DNA of 64,000 nt from Sternotherus odoratus (GCA_032164245.1 JAVMKO010000001.1:15537603-15601602), one strand, 5' to 3'; shown: positions 45,660 through 56,756, counted from the first letter of the stretch. Notes: a model not told the origin generated them from the sequence alone. Translations and numbers: made by a program.

Positions 45660-45898
45660 GGGCTTGTCCTCACTAGGGTGGGGGGAATCGACGGCAGATA
45701 CGCAACTTCAGCTACGTGAATCACGTAGCTGAAGTTTGCGTATCTGCCGCCGATTTACCGCCTGTCCCCACGGCGGCGGCAGTCGGAGGCGCGCTCCCCC
45801 GTCAACTCTAGCTTGCACCTCCCGGCAAGCTGGAGTTCCGGAGTCGACGGGGGAGCCGCGGGCGATCGATCCCAGACCGCGTTAGTGAAGACGAGCCC
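45660..45898. mobile_element. PIF/Harbinger-like MITE, copy 2 (best preserved)
   Basis: The ends GGGCTTGTCCTCACTA and TTAGTGAAGACGAGCCC are inverted repeats with a TAA duplication on both sides (45657-45659 and 45899-45901). The left half has a hairpin, AACTTCAGCTACGTG / CACGTAGCTGAAGTT, and the right half a pair GACTCC...GGAGTC around CGACGGGGGAGC. The 239-bp element has no ORF. Confidence 0.85.
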
Positions 45899-45944
45899 TA
45901 ATTCTCCTTAGTGAACCTGTGGCTACCTGATTCACAGTCACACA

Positions 45945-46157
45945 GGGATCGGTTCTGGGTCTGATTATGTTCAATATCTTCATCAATGAAATTTTAGATA
46001 ATGGCATAGACAATACACTTATAAAGTTTGCAGATGATTCCAAGATGGGAGGGATTACAAATGCTTAAGGAGGATAGGATTAAAATTGAAAATGAGCTGG
46101 ACAAACTGGAGAAATGGTCTGAAGTAAATAGGATGAAATTCAATAAGGAGAAAGGGG
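45945..46157 (+). pseudogene. CR1 reverse-transcriptase fragment
   Basis: The frame reads [17 protein letters not shown] and then [14 protein letters not shown], the conserved GSVLGP and FADD blocks of CR1 reverse transcriptase, followed by a stop and WSEVNRMKFNKEK. The element is cut off at about 46157 by a hAT remnant, and its 3' tail reappears at 46403-46490. Confidence 0.85.
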
Positions 46158-46402
46158 TTGGGGCAGTCAGGGGACAGGGGAATTGAATCGGGGTGAGGAC
46201 CTGGGTGGTAGTTAGGGGTCTCTGGAAGGGGCAGTTGGGGACAAGGTCAGGGCGGGTTGGGGGGTCAGAGGTTCTGAGGGGGCAGTCAGGGGCGGGAAGT
46301 GGGAGGGGGCCAGATTGGGGGGCAGAACCTTCCCTACCCGGCCCTCCATATAATTTTGCAAACCTGATGTGGCCCTCGGGCTAAAAAGTTTGCCCGCCCC
46401 TG
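46158..46402. mobile_element. hAT remnant (right end)
   Basis: The right end GTTTGCCCGCCCCTG matches the ends of hAT elements that begin CAGGGG(T)GGGCAAAC, preceded by GATGTGGCCCTCGGGC. The body is G-rich with repeated GGGGCAGTCAGGGG phrases. The left terminal repeat is missing. Confidence 0.7.
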
Positions 46403-46490
46403 GTCTAGATAATACTTAGTCCTGCCTTGAGTGGAGAGGACTGGATGAGATGACCTGTGGAGGTCCCTTCCAGTTCTATGATATGCTTGG
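46403..46490 (+). mobile_element. CR1 3' tail fragment
   Basis: 'gtctagataatacttagtcc', 'gatgagatgacctgtggagg' and 'cccttccagttctatga' are CR1 tail text, separated by the hAT remnant and an internal deletion from the fragment at 45945. Confidence 0.7.
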
Positions 46491-46711
46491 CTCAGGGTAT
46501 ATCTATGCTACAGCAGCACACCTATGGAGCTGCAACCATGCCACTGCACGGCTGAATCCTGCATTGCCACAAGGGGTTTTTCCAACCATGTAGAACCCAT
46601 CTCTGGGAGAGAGGGTAGGTAGCTCGTGGGAAGAATCTTTCGGTTGCTCTTCTAACCCTTCTCCACCAGGGGTTAGGTCAGCTCTGAGCAATGCAGCTAG
46701 GTTCCACTTTA
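46491..46711. other. Unassigned sequence
   Basis: Nothing is recognised. Confidence 0.3.
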
Positions 46712-46787
46712 TAGTTAGTCTTTAAGGTGCCACAGGACTTTGTTCCCTCTGCTATTCCAGACTAACACGGCTACCACCCTGATTCTA
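46712..46787 (+). mobile_element. Penelope-like element 3' tail fragment, copy D
   Basis: It contains AGTTAGTCTTTAAGGTGCCA and CCAGACTAACACGGCTACCA, the last part of the PLE tail, lacking the hammerhead-like block. Confidence 0.75.
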
Positions 46788-46879
46788 GGTTCCACTTAAG
46801 TTTCCCTTCCCAATGCCCCTGCCCCTGCCATTGTGTGCAATGTCTGGCTCTGTGCCGGGACCATGCGAGTGTAACCCAC

Positions 46880-48520
46880 ACAGCTCTTGGGTGTGTCCCC
46901 TGCAGTGGCATCCACCCCACTTATTAACGAGTCCGCTACGGCCTTAGCAAAGGGCCAGCGTTTAGCTCCTGCATTTAGCTCCAGAGGTCCCAGGCCGGGT
47001 CCTTGCCCGCCTACCCCTGGGGTCTGTCGGTATTACACGAGCACAGGGCTGTGCGGCGCTGTTGTCTCGGGCTGGGTGGCACCTGCCAGGGGCTGGCGAC
47101 GCCCCCTCCGCTCCGCCAGAAGTGGCGGGCTGCTGGCCAGCAGGGCGACCCCCGGGGCCCCGCCGCGGCGCTCGCTGGCACGTGGGGGGAGGCGTGTGCG
47201 GGGGACTCCAGCCAACTTGCCCGAGGGTGGGTGGGTGTGGGAGGGCGGAGGACTGGGGGGGGGGGGGGGGGCGGTGATGGAAGGAGGAAACTCCCCGCCG
47301 CTCCGAACGGCCCGTCAAGAGCCGCGGCTGCCGCTCGCCCCAGAGCCCCCGGCCGCCCAGGGGGGACAGCGGAGTCGCGCCACGCACAAGCGGAGCCACC
47401 TCCGCCCGGCGGGGAGCGGCCAGCGGCGCCCTCTGGTCCCCGGCTGCGGAGAGCAGCCGCCGCGCGCGCTCCGGTGGGTGCAAAAGTGACGGGCCGGCGG
47501 CTCTGAGCGGAGCAACGGCGCCTCCCTCCCGGGACCGGCTTCCTCCCCCCGGCAGGTACCGTGCGGCTCCGCGCGCGCCTTTGGCGGGGCGGGTCTCCCG
47601 GGGGTCGGCGGGGCTCAGGCGCGGGACCCGGGGCACGAGGGGCGGGGCGGCTCAGCGAGCGTCCAGACGGGAGCCGGGGCGAACCTCTCCCTGAGGCGTG
47701 CGGCGTGGGACGGGCTGCTTTGGAAGGGCCGCTTCGGGGAGCCGGCTCCCCGGGTGGGGATACGTTGGGGTTTGGGGGGGGGGCGGCGAGCAAGGGAAGT
47801 GGGGCTCCCCTGGCTTGTCACCGGGACAGCGCGAGGGTGGAGGCTGCCAAGCAGCGTGGCGGATTCACGTGTAAACCCCCCCTCGCGGGGGGGGGGCTTG
47901 CGCTGTTCACGCAGCCGCTCAGCAGCGGGAAATGACCCCAGAGTTGTGTGTATATGGGGGCGGGGGGGGGTGTCTACCCCAAGACAAGACGCTCACTGGC
48001 GGCCTCCTTTCAATCGACGGACCGATCTCCAGGCGGGGGAGCGGGTACCGAACCCGCTGGCCGGCTCCACGCAGCAAGCATGGCACGCGTGGGGCTGAAG
48101 TGTATCCCCGCCGGGCAGTCTGAACACGGATCGTTGCACGAGCGGCCCCGGGACTGGGGTGCAGCAGGAGGGTGGGGGTGGGGTCAGTTTCCCACTCTTT
48201 CCAGGCAGTCTCCCTTCGGCCAGACCTCTCGCGTTTGCGACGCCCTCTGGGGCTAATTCCCTGCGGGGCGGCGGCTGGCGTGGGGTTAAGTGGGGTGGGT
48301 TTGCCGAGCTCCGCTGGGCGCTGCTCTCCGGCTCCCCGCAGATGCCCGCTTGCTCCGTTCCGCCCGCGAGCACTCGCAGTGCAGGTGCCACCAGACACCT
48401 GGCCGCGGCTCCCGGAGCCAGCACAGCTGGGGCTGCAGCTGCCTGCCCGCCTACAGCGTGGGACACCCCTGGGGCTCGGTGGATACCCACGCACTTAAGG
48501 GGCCCTGTTCAGACCGTGAG
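46880..48520. promoter_or_regulatory. CpG island, probable promoter / first exon region
   Basis: About 1.6 kb is strongly GC-rich with many CpG dinucleotides kept, unlike its flanks and unlike the repeat-derived GC blocks at 9.5, 24 and 62.8 kb, because it is not tandemly repeated. Several SP1-like GGGGCGGGG or GGGCGGGG motifs are visible (e.g. GGCGGGGCGGGTCTCC at about 47582 and GGGGCGGGGCGGCTC at about 47640). A possible first-exon donor CCGGCAG|GTACCG has GT at 47556-47557. The frames across it, up to 260 codons, are rich in Arg, Pro, Ala and Gly and have no domain. The direction of transcription and the gene are unknown; a plus-strand non-coding first exon ending at 47555 is my best guess. 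Confidence 0.55.
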
Positions 48521-48647
48521 AGCCTCAGCTCAGGTGTTTTGGCTTGGCACTTAATTAATCCACTGCAAACAATTCATGCCTAACGCGGTAGTAATTAATA
48601 TTAACCGCGGAGGTGGGTAATACACATTTATACTGTTTAGAGTAGGA

Positions 48648-48795
48648 GATTGGGAGTCAGGCCGTGCCCCTGACTTGCTGTGTGACCTTGAGCAGGTTCC
48701 TTCAGCTCCAGGGGCCTTGGTGGACCCTTCTGTAGAATGAGGATAATTATATTTACCCACCCTTTTAACACTGGATGGAAAGTGCTATAGCAGGG
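48648..48795 (+). mobile_element. MIR-type SINE
   Basis: GGGAGTCAGGCCGTGCCCCTGA, TTGCTGTGTGACCTTGAGCA, CTGTAGAATGAGGATAAT and TACCCACC are in the MIR order. No target duplication is seen; the copy is old. Confidence 0.7.
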
Positions 48796-48954
48796 CTCAG
48801 TATAATTCCTGAGCTAAATTTTGTTCAATTCTTTGGATTGGATTGGATTTCTGGAGAGGGAGACGCTATAGTGGGGAATCCCCCCAGAACTGCAGAAAGA
48901 GGGAGTACTATGCCCACTGACTGCAAGTTCTCCAGGACAGGCGATAGGTTTGAA

Positions 48955-49072
48955 CCAGTGGGGTTTAGCCGAGGAAAGCTTATGCCCAAATAAATGGGTT
49001 AGTCTCTAAGGTGCCACAAATACTTCTCGTTGTGCGGATACAGACTAACACGGCTATCACTGTGAAGCACTG
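48955..49072 (+). mobile_element. Penelope-like element 3' tail, copy E
   Basis: It runs from AGTGGGGTTTAGCC, GGAAAGCTTATGCCC and AAATAAATGGGTTAGTCTCT to CAGACTAACACGGCTATC. GAAA is kept (48974-48977), but the CTGATGA box is absent. Confidence 0.75.
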
Positions 49073-49228
49073 CACGAGATTATCTTTACATTGCCATCCC
49101 TTCCCTGGGAATGAGCAACACACAGCTTTGGGTCAGAATTAAACAGAAACAGGAGGTGCTCCAGCTCTCAGGTATTCAGATTATGGGGAAGGAGGACATA
49201 CAGGTCTACAGAGCAGTTCCTCCATGTA

Positions 49229-49320
49229 CCTATGGAATCATAGGAGATTAGGGTTGGAAGAGACCTCAGGAGGTCATCTGGTGCAACCCTGTGCTCAAAG
49301 CAGGACCAACCCCCACTAAT
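49229..49320 (-). mobile_element. CR1 3' end, minus orientation
   Basis: 'tggaatcataggagattagg', 'gttggaagagacctcaggag', 'gtcatctggtgcaaccctgtg' and 'ctcaaagcaggaccaac' are the complement of a CR1 tail. Confidence 0.75.
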
Positions 49321-50586
49321 GCATGTGAAATTCCTTAGTGATTTTTGAACCAGTTATTGTTGAAATGTTTCCTTCGACAGTGAAGGCGAAGGAATGACAC
49401 AGGCCATATGCAGTCCTAATGTATTGCATGCAACCCTATTGAACTCTGTAGTTGCAATTGCTGAGAGCAATGCTGCATTTTTCTTTCTCAAGCTCAGCTA
49501 CTACAGTAAGAAGTTTGATCTAGCTGTTTATTTTCTTCAGATGTAGCCATCTGTGGTATAGTATCCGAATGCCAGTTTGGTCTGTGGTGTTCACTGGAAT
49601 GGTATTGCTAACGTTCTCAAATTTGCAACAAGCTGTATATTGCTTTGTACGGGCAAATGCATAGATGTTGCCCAGGTGTAGTTGCCAAAACTCATTATTT
49701 CATTATAAATATTGCAAATGGCTTTTCTTGTTTCTAGAGCGGAAACATTCCACAGTATGTGATGTGATTGATCTTTGTTGGGTATTGAAAAGTTACAAAG
49801 CATCCACTTAGATTTCCATAAATCAGAACAAGACAAAATAAAACAAAAGAAAAAAATTGCCCAAGAACTATAGGGATGATTTGGGAACAGTCAGAACCTA
49901 TACCAAACAGCTCATTCTTGTCTTCTCAGAAAGCAGCTCCCAAACTGCTCATCTTCCTACTCTGTCTTTATACAGATGCAGACTAGAAGATTAGGTGCAA
50001 TGATATATTTGATCACCTTTTACTATTCTTTTGCATTTCTAGTCAATAGGTAAAGATACCTGGTTTCCATTTTAATCTTTAGTGAATGGATTAACACATT
50101 GCAAAGTAGTTACCTAATATTCCTATAACTTGAATTATTACGTGTGAAATATGATTCATTTTATCTTTGTTTTTTAATAGCTTACTCATCTGAAGATGAG
50201 AGAATGATGATGTACCTTTTAGTTTACAGTGGGTTTTCCAAGGAAGATATGCCCCTACAGATACCATAGTGATGATTAGAGGTTTGATCTACATCTATTA
50301 AAGTAAATTGGAATTTTGCAATTGACTTGAATTTAACCTATCAAAAATGCCATAATCATTTAATGAGATGCTGCATGTGGAGACTTTCTCACTCTGATAC
50401 TCAAAGGTGTTTAGGCACCTAATTCCCATTCATTTCTGGGACTTTGTGTTTACAGTGTTCAGCATTATGGAATGATTATATATTTTTTTTCATCCAAAAC
50501 CCTGCTGAAGTCAGGGAGAGTTTGGGTGTGAAAGGAATATAGCACTGGGCTCTCAAAATTCTTATCTTTGCAAAGTCTTTTTGCTT
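49321..50586. other. Unassigned sequence
   Basis: No gene or clear repeat is recognised. Part of 50390-50460 has phrases like 'tttaggcacctaattcccattc', typical of old interspersed repeats. Confidence 0.35.
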
Positions 50587-50743
50587 CAGTACTGGCTGCA
50601 GGCACCACACTTGGAAGCATATGCCTGGGGCAGCACATTGTAAGGGGTGGCATTCCGACCAATCTAGGGGCGGCACAGTTTGGGCGGTCTTTTTTTTTTT
50701 TTTTTTTTTGCTCAGGGCATCAAAAGAGGTAGAGTCAGCCATG
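50587..50743. mobile_element. hAT MITE related to the one at 39226
   Basis: Its order (CAGTACTGGCTGCAGGCA, GCCTGGGGCAGCA, GGGGTGGCATTCCG, poly-T, GGTAGAGTCAGCC) is the same as in the 39226 element (CAGGGCCGGCTCC..., GTGCCTGGAGCGGCATTCCG, GGTAGAGCCGGCCC). A 20-base T run lies at about 50690-50709. No target duplication is evident. Confidence 0.6.
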
Positions 50744-51419
50744 TCCAGTGCATTAGTCTTTTAGGCCTGGAAGTCTCCTTTTCCTCTTTCACCCACGTGC
50801 TGTCCAACTGACAACCAGTTAGCTGGAAGCAGAGAGTCGAATAACTTCCCACTAAGGACTAGATATGTAAAAGTTTAAGGGTACCTAAAAGCATGTACAG
50901 ATACAGGTACGATGCTTATTGGAATTTTCACAGCACTTTGGTACCCAGCTCCCGTTGGTTTCAGTAGAAGTTAAGCTTTATTTCAGTGGGAGTTAGGCTG
51001 TATTTGCACCTTAGGTGCTTAAAATACCTTTGCAAATTTGGTCATAAGTGCATTGTCTGCTCTCTTCCATCTAAAGAGCTGCCATATCTTACAAAGAAAA
51101 AAACAAGATTTACAAAATAAATTTACTTAAACTTTCTATAAAATATTACACCCAATGCCTCAGACTTGTTGGCCGCCTTATACTGAAAATAAAAGCTATC
51201 TGTCTCCTTATCTTGCTCCTATGACCATAATATCTGAGCACCCTACCAGTATTAATGAGTTTAACCTCGTCACTCAAGTGTGAGATTGAGAGTTATTATA
51301 TACTCCCATTTTACAGATGGGGAATTATGGCCAAGAGATTAAGGCCAAAATGTTCATATGGCCAGTAATTTTGTGTGTCCACCTAGAAACTGCTTGTGTT
51401 TAAACTTTTTATCGTCCCT
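50744..51419. other. Unassigned sequence
   Basis: 'ctcccattttacagatgggg' at 51304-51324 resembles the complement of a MIR/L2 element. Nothing else is recognised. Confidence 0.3.
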
Positions 51420-51574
51420 CATTCCAGGTCCGGCTGGGATCACGATAGTCTCCAGCATCTAATAGAGCAGTCTGGAGGCTCCTGTACTTTACATCCAGCT
51501 CCAAATAGGCTGATTGGTCAGCCAGGCATCAGCTGGATTTCCTGTCTTTGCCCACATTTCCCTGGCCACAGTCT

Positions 51575-52020
51575 CTACACTGCACTTGATGACAGAGCCA
51601 CTATGCCAGCCTGTAGTTGGCTGAGTACCCTGGACTTGGCTGTAGTTTCTTTGAATTTCTTGAGTCTGGATCCCCTACAGCAGCACCCACTCCTGGACGA
51701 TCTCTTGCTTGAGCATTTCTCCAGTCCCAATCTCCCTGGGGAAAGAATATCTGCATTTGCATGCTCTTTTCCTATGTGGTGCTGTACCCAGAAAGTATAG
51801 GGCTGGAGCACTAGATACCAGCTCATAATACCGAGGGTTGAGTCCTTCATGTAGTGTAGCCTCCACAAGGGCATGTGGTCTGTTATTTGGGAAAAGGGAC
51901 TACCCAGCATATAATAGTTGAGTGAGTCCACTACCCACTGGCTATCCAGAGCTTCCTTCTCATTAACTGAATTCGGTCTGTCCCTGGGGAACAACTTGCT
52001 CCTTAAATATACAATTGAGT
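51575..52020 (-). pseudogene. Ty3/gypsy RNase H fragment
   Basis: Reading down from about 52020, the frame gives LRSKLFPRDRPNSV, NEKEALDSQWVVDSLNYYML, ITDHMPLWRLH, WYLVLQPYTFWVQHHIGKEH and ANADILS, in the order expected of gypsy RNase H. The acidic residues are in place: E of EKEAL, D of ITDH and D of NAD. The N-terminus (VYLRSKL) lies at the junction with integrase sequence at about 52020. After about 51690 the similarity fades. No reverse transcriptase is next to it. Confidence 0.82.
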
Positions 52021-53010
52021 GCTCTTGTCCCTTAGATAAATGATGTATTGGGTCATTCTGGGCGTGTTTGCATCTTGCTCATCCCAACCTCCTTGCAACA
52101 CATCCAAGATTCCGGGGGTCTGGCATTCGCAGAGCTGTTTGAATGGTGAGAACCCTTTGGGGTCTTGGGTTATCTCTCATGGCAAAGAGAAACAGCAGGA
52201 GGAGTTGGTCCCAGTGCCTAAGCTTGGTTCAGACTATCTGCTTCAACATGTCCTTCAGTGTCTTGTTAAATCTTTCCATGAGGCAGATGGGACACTGATG
52301 TTTTCAAGGCTTTGATTTTAAAGAGGGAGCATGGATCACGTGCACAGTGAAATTGGAGCCCTTCAGAATCTGGGAATGGTTGACGGGATGGATCGCTTGA
52401 TGAATACTTGTTCTGTTCATTCCCTCTGAAGCATCTGGGATTGGCCACTGTCAGAAGACGGGATACTGGACTAGATGTACCTTTGGTCTGACCTAGTATG
52501 GTCATTCTTATGTACGTTCTTATGATCAGTTGATATTTCTCATGGAAACCTACACAGGCAATTAATCTCATCAGCTTGGGAGCTGCCTTAGCTGAACTGA
52601 AGGGGATGGCTTTCAGGTAGTGAGAGGTATAGTCCACTACTACAAGTATATACTGGTTTCCCACAGAGCTCTTTTCTAAAGGCCCAACCATGTCCTCCCT
52701 GTTCTTTCAAATGGGGTTTCCACTAATGGCTTTGGGATGAGGAGGGCTTTGGAACATTCTTACCTTCCAAATATTGACAGTCAGGAAGAGCAATATTTCC
52801 TCACCTTGTGCTGTACTCCCCATCCTCTAGAGAAAGCAGACCAGTAACCATTGCAAGGTCTTATCCCACCCTAGATGCCCCGCACAGAGAATATGATGAG
52901 CTGTCTGCATTACGTCTTGGCAATGCTTATGTGCTACCAGTAGCTATGTTCTCATTAACCCTGACTGCAGCTTCTGTGCCCCTCGATACAGCCACTCTTT
53001 ATCCAGAACA
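52021..53010 (-). pseudogene. Ty3/gypsy integrase fragment, broken
   Basis: From about 52990 downward the minus strand gives a degraded zinc-binding region (HIILCAGHLGWDKTLQWLL), the core start DMVGPLEKSSVGNQYILVVV and DYTSHYLKAIPF (52691-52600), then, beyond a CR1 insertion at 52368-52522, FKIKALKTSV and ERFNKTLKDM (the catalytic Glu region, about 52290-52255), and finally GFSPFKQL and ILDV. Frameshifts and stops are numerous. The first catalytic Asp and the Glu can be seen; the middle Asp falls at the CR1 insertion. Integrase is directly followed by RNase H, which is not the normal Ty3/gypsy order. Confidence 0.82.
52368..52522 (+). mobile_element. CR1 3' tail inserted in the gypsy integrase
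   Basis: 'gaatctgggaatggttgacg', 'gttctgttcattccctctg', 'ggattggccactgtcagaag' and 'acctttggtctgacctagta' are CR1 tail text in plus orientation, splitting the minus-strand integrase. Confidence 0.82.
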
Positions 53011-53499
53011 TTCACTGGCTGGAGGAACCTGTTTCTGTCTCAATGCTTTTTTTCCACGTATAGAGCACATACTTCTGGGCAATCTTACTGTTCCTGGGAG
53101 AGTTGAGGTCACTCCTGGGGGAGCCTTTTTGAGTACAATTACAGCTCCTTTGCCTCTGTCCCTGAAGGCGCTCCCTAGTCGCTGGATTGAGGAGCCCTCC
53201 AGGGCCCCTTGTCCATATCAGTCTCATAGTGTTAGTTCTGCCACAAACAAGGGAGGGGAAGTGAAAGGGCTCGCAATTGCCTCAGACTGAGCTCCCCTTG
53301 CTAGCTGAGCTCACTAGTCGTCCCTGGCAGCCTTCCTGCTTCTGGAAAATCCCCCCTCCCCCTATTTGTGTGGCCAGTCTCACCCTTTTAAGCTCCACTT
53401 CTCCAGTTGGGGCGTGTTTTGCAGGTGCACCTAATTGGCACTGATTGCAGGAATGGGGGATGAGGGCATGTCTCATCACACAGTCTTACATCATTGGGT
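53011..53499 (-). mobile_element. Possible gypsy LTR / leader remnant
   Basis: On the minus strand a block beginning near 53490 (TGTAAGACTGTGTGATGAGA, then 'gacatgccctcatcccc') lies upstream of the integrase fragment, where a 5' LTR would stand if gag, protease and RT were deleted. No second LTR or target duplication was found, so this is tentative. Confidence 0.3.
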
Positions 53500-54784
53500 T
53501 TTTCGTACATGGGTCAATCCTTAGGAAGCTTCGTGTTGTCAAAGCAGTCCATTTCAGCCAGAGCTAGATTTTGGCCCATTGTCTTTTTAATTAAGGTACA
53601 CAATAGTTGTGAAATCTAAATAAATAGAATAAATGTGTTACATATTTACTTTCATTGCTTGGTGGGATTTCTTCTGCTACCAGTAAGCAACAGAAAAGCT
53701 CAGACGAAAAGTTCCCTCAAGGCATCGGAAACATGAAGAGCAGTGACTCCTTTTAATTTCATGTGCAAACTAACATTTTATTTGATGTGCGAGCTATTTT
53801 AATCTTTTTATAGCACTGAACCTCAGTCATGCTGCTTAAAAAAACCCTAACAACTTTGTCTGGGTTTCATGTATATTACAAACTTAGTAATGGCAATGAG
53901 TCAATGTTTAAATTAGCCCCATATAGATCCTTAATGCTTTTCTTTCGCCTCTCCATCCTACTGTATTTAATCTAAAAGCACCTAGCCTCTATTTTTACTT
54001 TTCACATACCCAACGGCATACAGCATAATCACTCCCATGTTATCTGACTGCGAGTGGTAAAACCCTGTAAAATTCTATTCTCGCTTGGATAGAGGGATCC
54101 AGCATAAAATGGAATGGCTCCATAATGAGTCAGTTCTTTGAAAGCGAGGCACCCCTCCAAAAGCCCTCTTTGGTGTTGTGGCCAGGATAATGTGGATTTT
54201 TATAGAAAATGCAAATAATTTATGGAGGCTACCTGACCTAATGGTCAGAGGAAATAAGGGAAAGCCAAGAGGAACCTGGGTTCCCATCTGGGTTGAATCA
54301 CTGACTCGATTCAACTCTTTTGGTGATGGGTGTGGTATTAAAACCTAGATAGTTATATGTGACCTTAGCGAAGTCAGTGCACCACCCAGTAACCCTGCCA
54401 ACACAACTGGAAAATCCAATTAAAATATAGAACCCTGCGGATACTGTTACCTAGTAATGTAAACATTCTACAGTTTTGACTGGACTTTCTTTGCCTTATG
54501 CCTATTGGCTGTTTGCTCCAACCCTCTTCCTCTCCCTTCCTGGGTCTCTTCACATCAGCTTTGCTCTACATCTGCCCTCCCCACTTCTCCCTTGCCTGCC
54601 CCCCTTAGCCTCCTTCCCTTTTCCTACTCCCCCTTCTCTCCCTTCATTTTTCTTTCTGTTTAGCTTATCCCCTCCTAAATACACCAACGTCAAAAAGCAT
54701 TGCGGGAATTAACATGACATTTGCCACCATCACCTTTGGTCACTCTACTGGTGTGTCTTCCCCAACTCTGGTTCTGTCTGATCT
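53500..54784. other. Unassigned sequence
   Basis: No gene is seen. 54515-54665 is a pyrimidine-rich (CT-rich) stretch. Confidence 0.35.
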
Positions 54785-54905
54785 ATTTAGATTGTAAACT
54801 CTTTGAGGGCAGCGGCTATCTAATACTCTGTGTTGGTACAGAGACTAGCACACTGGGTTGGTAGTGCTTGTGTACTACCATAATAGTAATAATAATAAAG
54901 TAATT
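54785..54905 (+). mobile_element. L2-type LINE 3' end
   Basis: 'ttagattgtaaactctttgag', 'ggcagcggctatctaat', 'gtacagagactagcacactgg' and terminal TAATAATAATAAAG match the well-known L2-like 3' ends of amniotes. Confidence 0.6.
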
Positions 54906-55423
54906 AATAAGTAATAAATTAGTGGACTTTCTTGTCAAAGCATTTCTCGGGAGTAGCATAGTACATTACTATTACATAAGGTATAAAGGCTCCACAATCT
55001 TGTCTCCTGTGTGGAATCTTGCTGGCTCAGACATTAGCTGAGTGCATCTGTGATGCCCAAGGTCACAGCTTAAATGATGAGGACCCTCTGCATGAATTTC
55101 ACTCACAGGGTGCTGTATATATTACTCCTCTCTTCAGTAATATTTGTTCCCTGGCCCTTAAACAAGACAGCACTTTTTAACATTTACAATTGGCCGATGA
55201 ATTGGATTCCTGCAGGAAGCAGATGTTGTGCAAAAGGGGGAAAAAAAAGCCTTAAAAATGTAATGAGTCAATCTAGTGGGATGGTGGGTGGAGTTTTTTT
55301 GGAGACAGGGTGAGGAAATTACCTATCTTCCTGGAATATCCAGTCCTAAAAAACGTAGATATTGCAGACTTGTTCCTGATCTCATCTTATACCAGTGTGA
55401 CTGTCATAGGACAAGAATCAGAG
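54906..55423. other. Unassigned sequence
   Basis: Nothing is recognised. Confidence 0.3.
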
Positions 55424-55595
55424 AGGTAGCTGTGTTAGTCTGGAATAGCAGAGGTAACAAAGAGTCCTGTGGCACCTTAAAGACTACCGAAAGTATTGGA
55501 GCATAAGCTTTCGTGGGTATTAGCCCATGAAAGCTTATGCTCCAATACTTTAGTTAGTCTTTAAGGTGCCACAGGACTCTTTGTTACCTCTGTGA
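55424..55595. mobile_element. Palindromic pair of Penelope-like tails
   Basis: The left arm (55424-55512) is a PLE tail on the minus strand (GTTAGTCTGGAATAGCAGAG, GTCCTGTGGCACCTTAAAGA, CATAAGCTTTC) and the right arm (55529-55592) the same tail on the plus strand (GAAAGCTTATGCTCC, TTAGTTAGTCTTTAAGGTGC, CACAGGACTCTTTGTTACC). They share the 55513-55528 centre GTGGGTATTAGCCCAT, the stem II hairpin of the hammerhead-like block. The two arms are almost perfectly complementary for about 75 bp. Confidence 0.88.
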
Positions 55596-56756
55596 TAGGA
55601 CAGTTGCAGACATTTAGAGTTAAGTCTGTGCTTAAGTGCTGCCCTTAATGAGGATGCTTTCCTGAATCAGTGCCTCAAAGTAATATAAGATCAGATCCTT
55701 CAAATGTTAAGCATGATTTTGATACCAGATGTGTCCAAATTCTCCAACCTGATGTTTGGCTAGGAGTTTAACAGCTATATCTAATGGTATGTGCATTATG
55801 CATACCTACTTTATATTATCCCCCTGGAAATTGTCAGTGACACACTCTGTAAAATTGTGGTTACTCTTCATCCTTTTTGTGGTGTAATGAAAAGAGAGAA
55901 AATGCACAGAATTCACTGCCCAAAACCATTGCTTTCTCTCCTGACCCCCAGAAGAATACTGTTATGATGAGGAGTGCTGGTGACTTCATGGATCACAAAG
56001 CTCTTTGTGATTGGGTGTGAACACACTCTTCAGTTAACATAGGTCAGGATAAAAGAATGAGGAGCTACCCCACCCACCTAAGACTAAGGGGTGTGTGAAC
56101 CACTGAGGACTTTTGAACTGCGGGGATGGAGGGTTTTTTTGAGGGGGGGGGAGAATTTTTTTATGCCTATATGTGAGGGTACACATTCCCTAAGGTTCCA
56201 ATTTGAGCCTCTCTTTCTTGACTACTGATACATCTGCTGTCTCTTTTGCCGCGGCATTTCAGTATCTGAAATGTCACAGTCTTTCACCCAAAATTGACCC
56301 TTTAATCAGTTTTGTGACCTTTCATGTTTCTGTAACAAGTGCCTGGAAACCTTTATTAAGAACATAAATACTCCTTTAAAGCTTCTCCAGGGTGTTGTAT
56401 CTATAGGGTAATTTTATGCTTCTTGATTAAAGATCCCCTGATGTGTCATGGAAAATGTTGGAGAAAAGATTTAGATGCTTATCTGTTTGTATCAATTTTT
56501 TATAGTTCTTAAGTCACCTTCTTAGTACTAGGTATGCTTGTGCAATATATAAACGTCACTATTTCTGTTTGTAAATTCATTTAGTTGGTAAGAAGGGGAC
56601 ACTTTCTAATCAAAATGATTATTGTTATTAATGTATTTGTATTGCAGTAGCATCTGGAGGCCACAGTCAGGGATCAGGATTCAGTTGTACTAAGCACAGT
56701 GCAGTTATCTAATAGAGAGTATACCATCTTAGAATATGATGAGAGAGAACAGGTGA
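55596..56756. other. Unassigned sequence with an L2-like patch
   Basis: At 56625-56730 'tgtatttgtattgcagtagc', 'ccacagtcagggatcaggatt' and 'gtactaagcacagtgcag' look like the complement of an L2-type 3' end. The rest is unassigned. Confidence 0.4.

Noticed and set aside
47011..47793. 260-codon minus-strand frame in the CpG island
   Set aside because: High GC content lowers stop frequency; overlapping frames on the other strand are equally long and none shows a domain.
52808..53290. 160-codon plus-strand frame
   Set aside because: It is largely antisense to the minus-strand gypsy integrase zinc-binding region and the sequence upstream of it.
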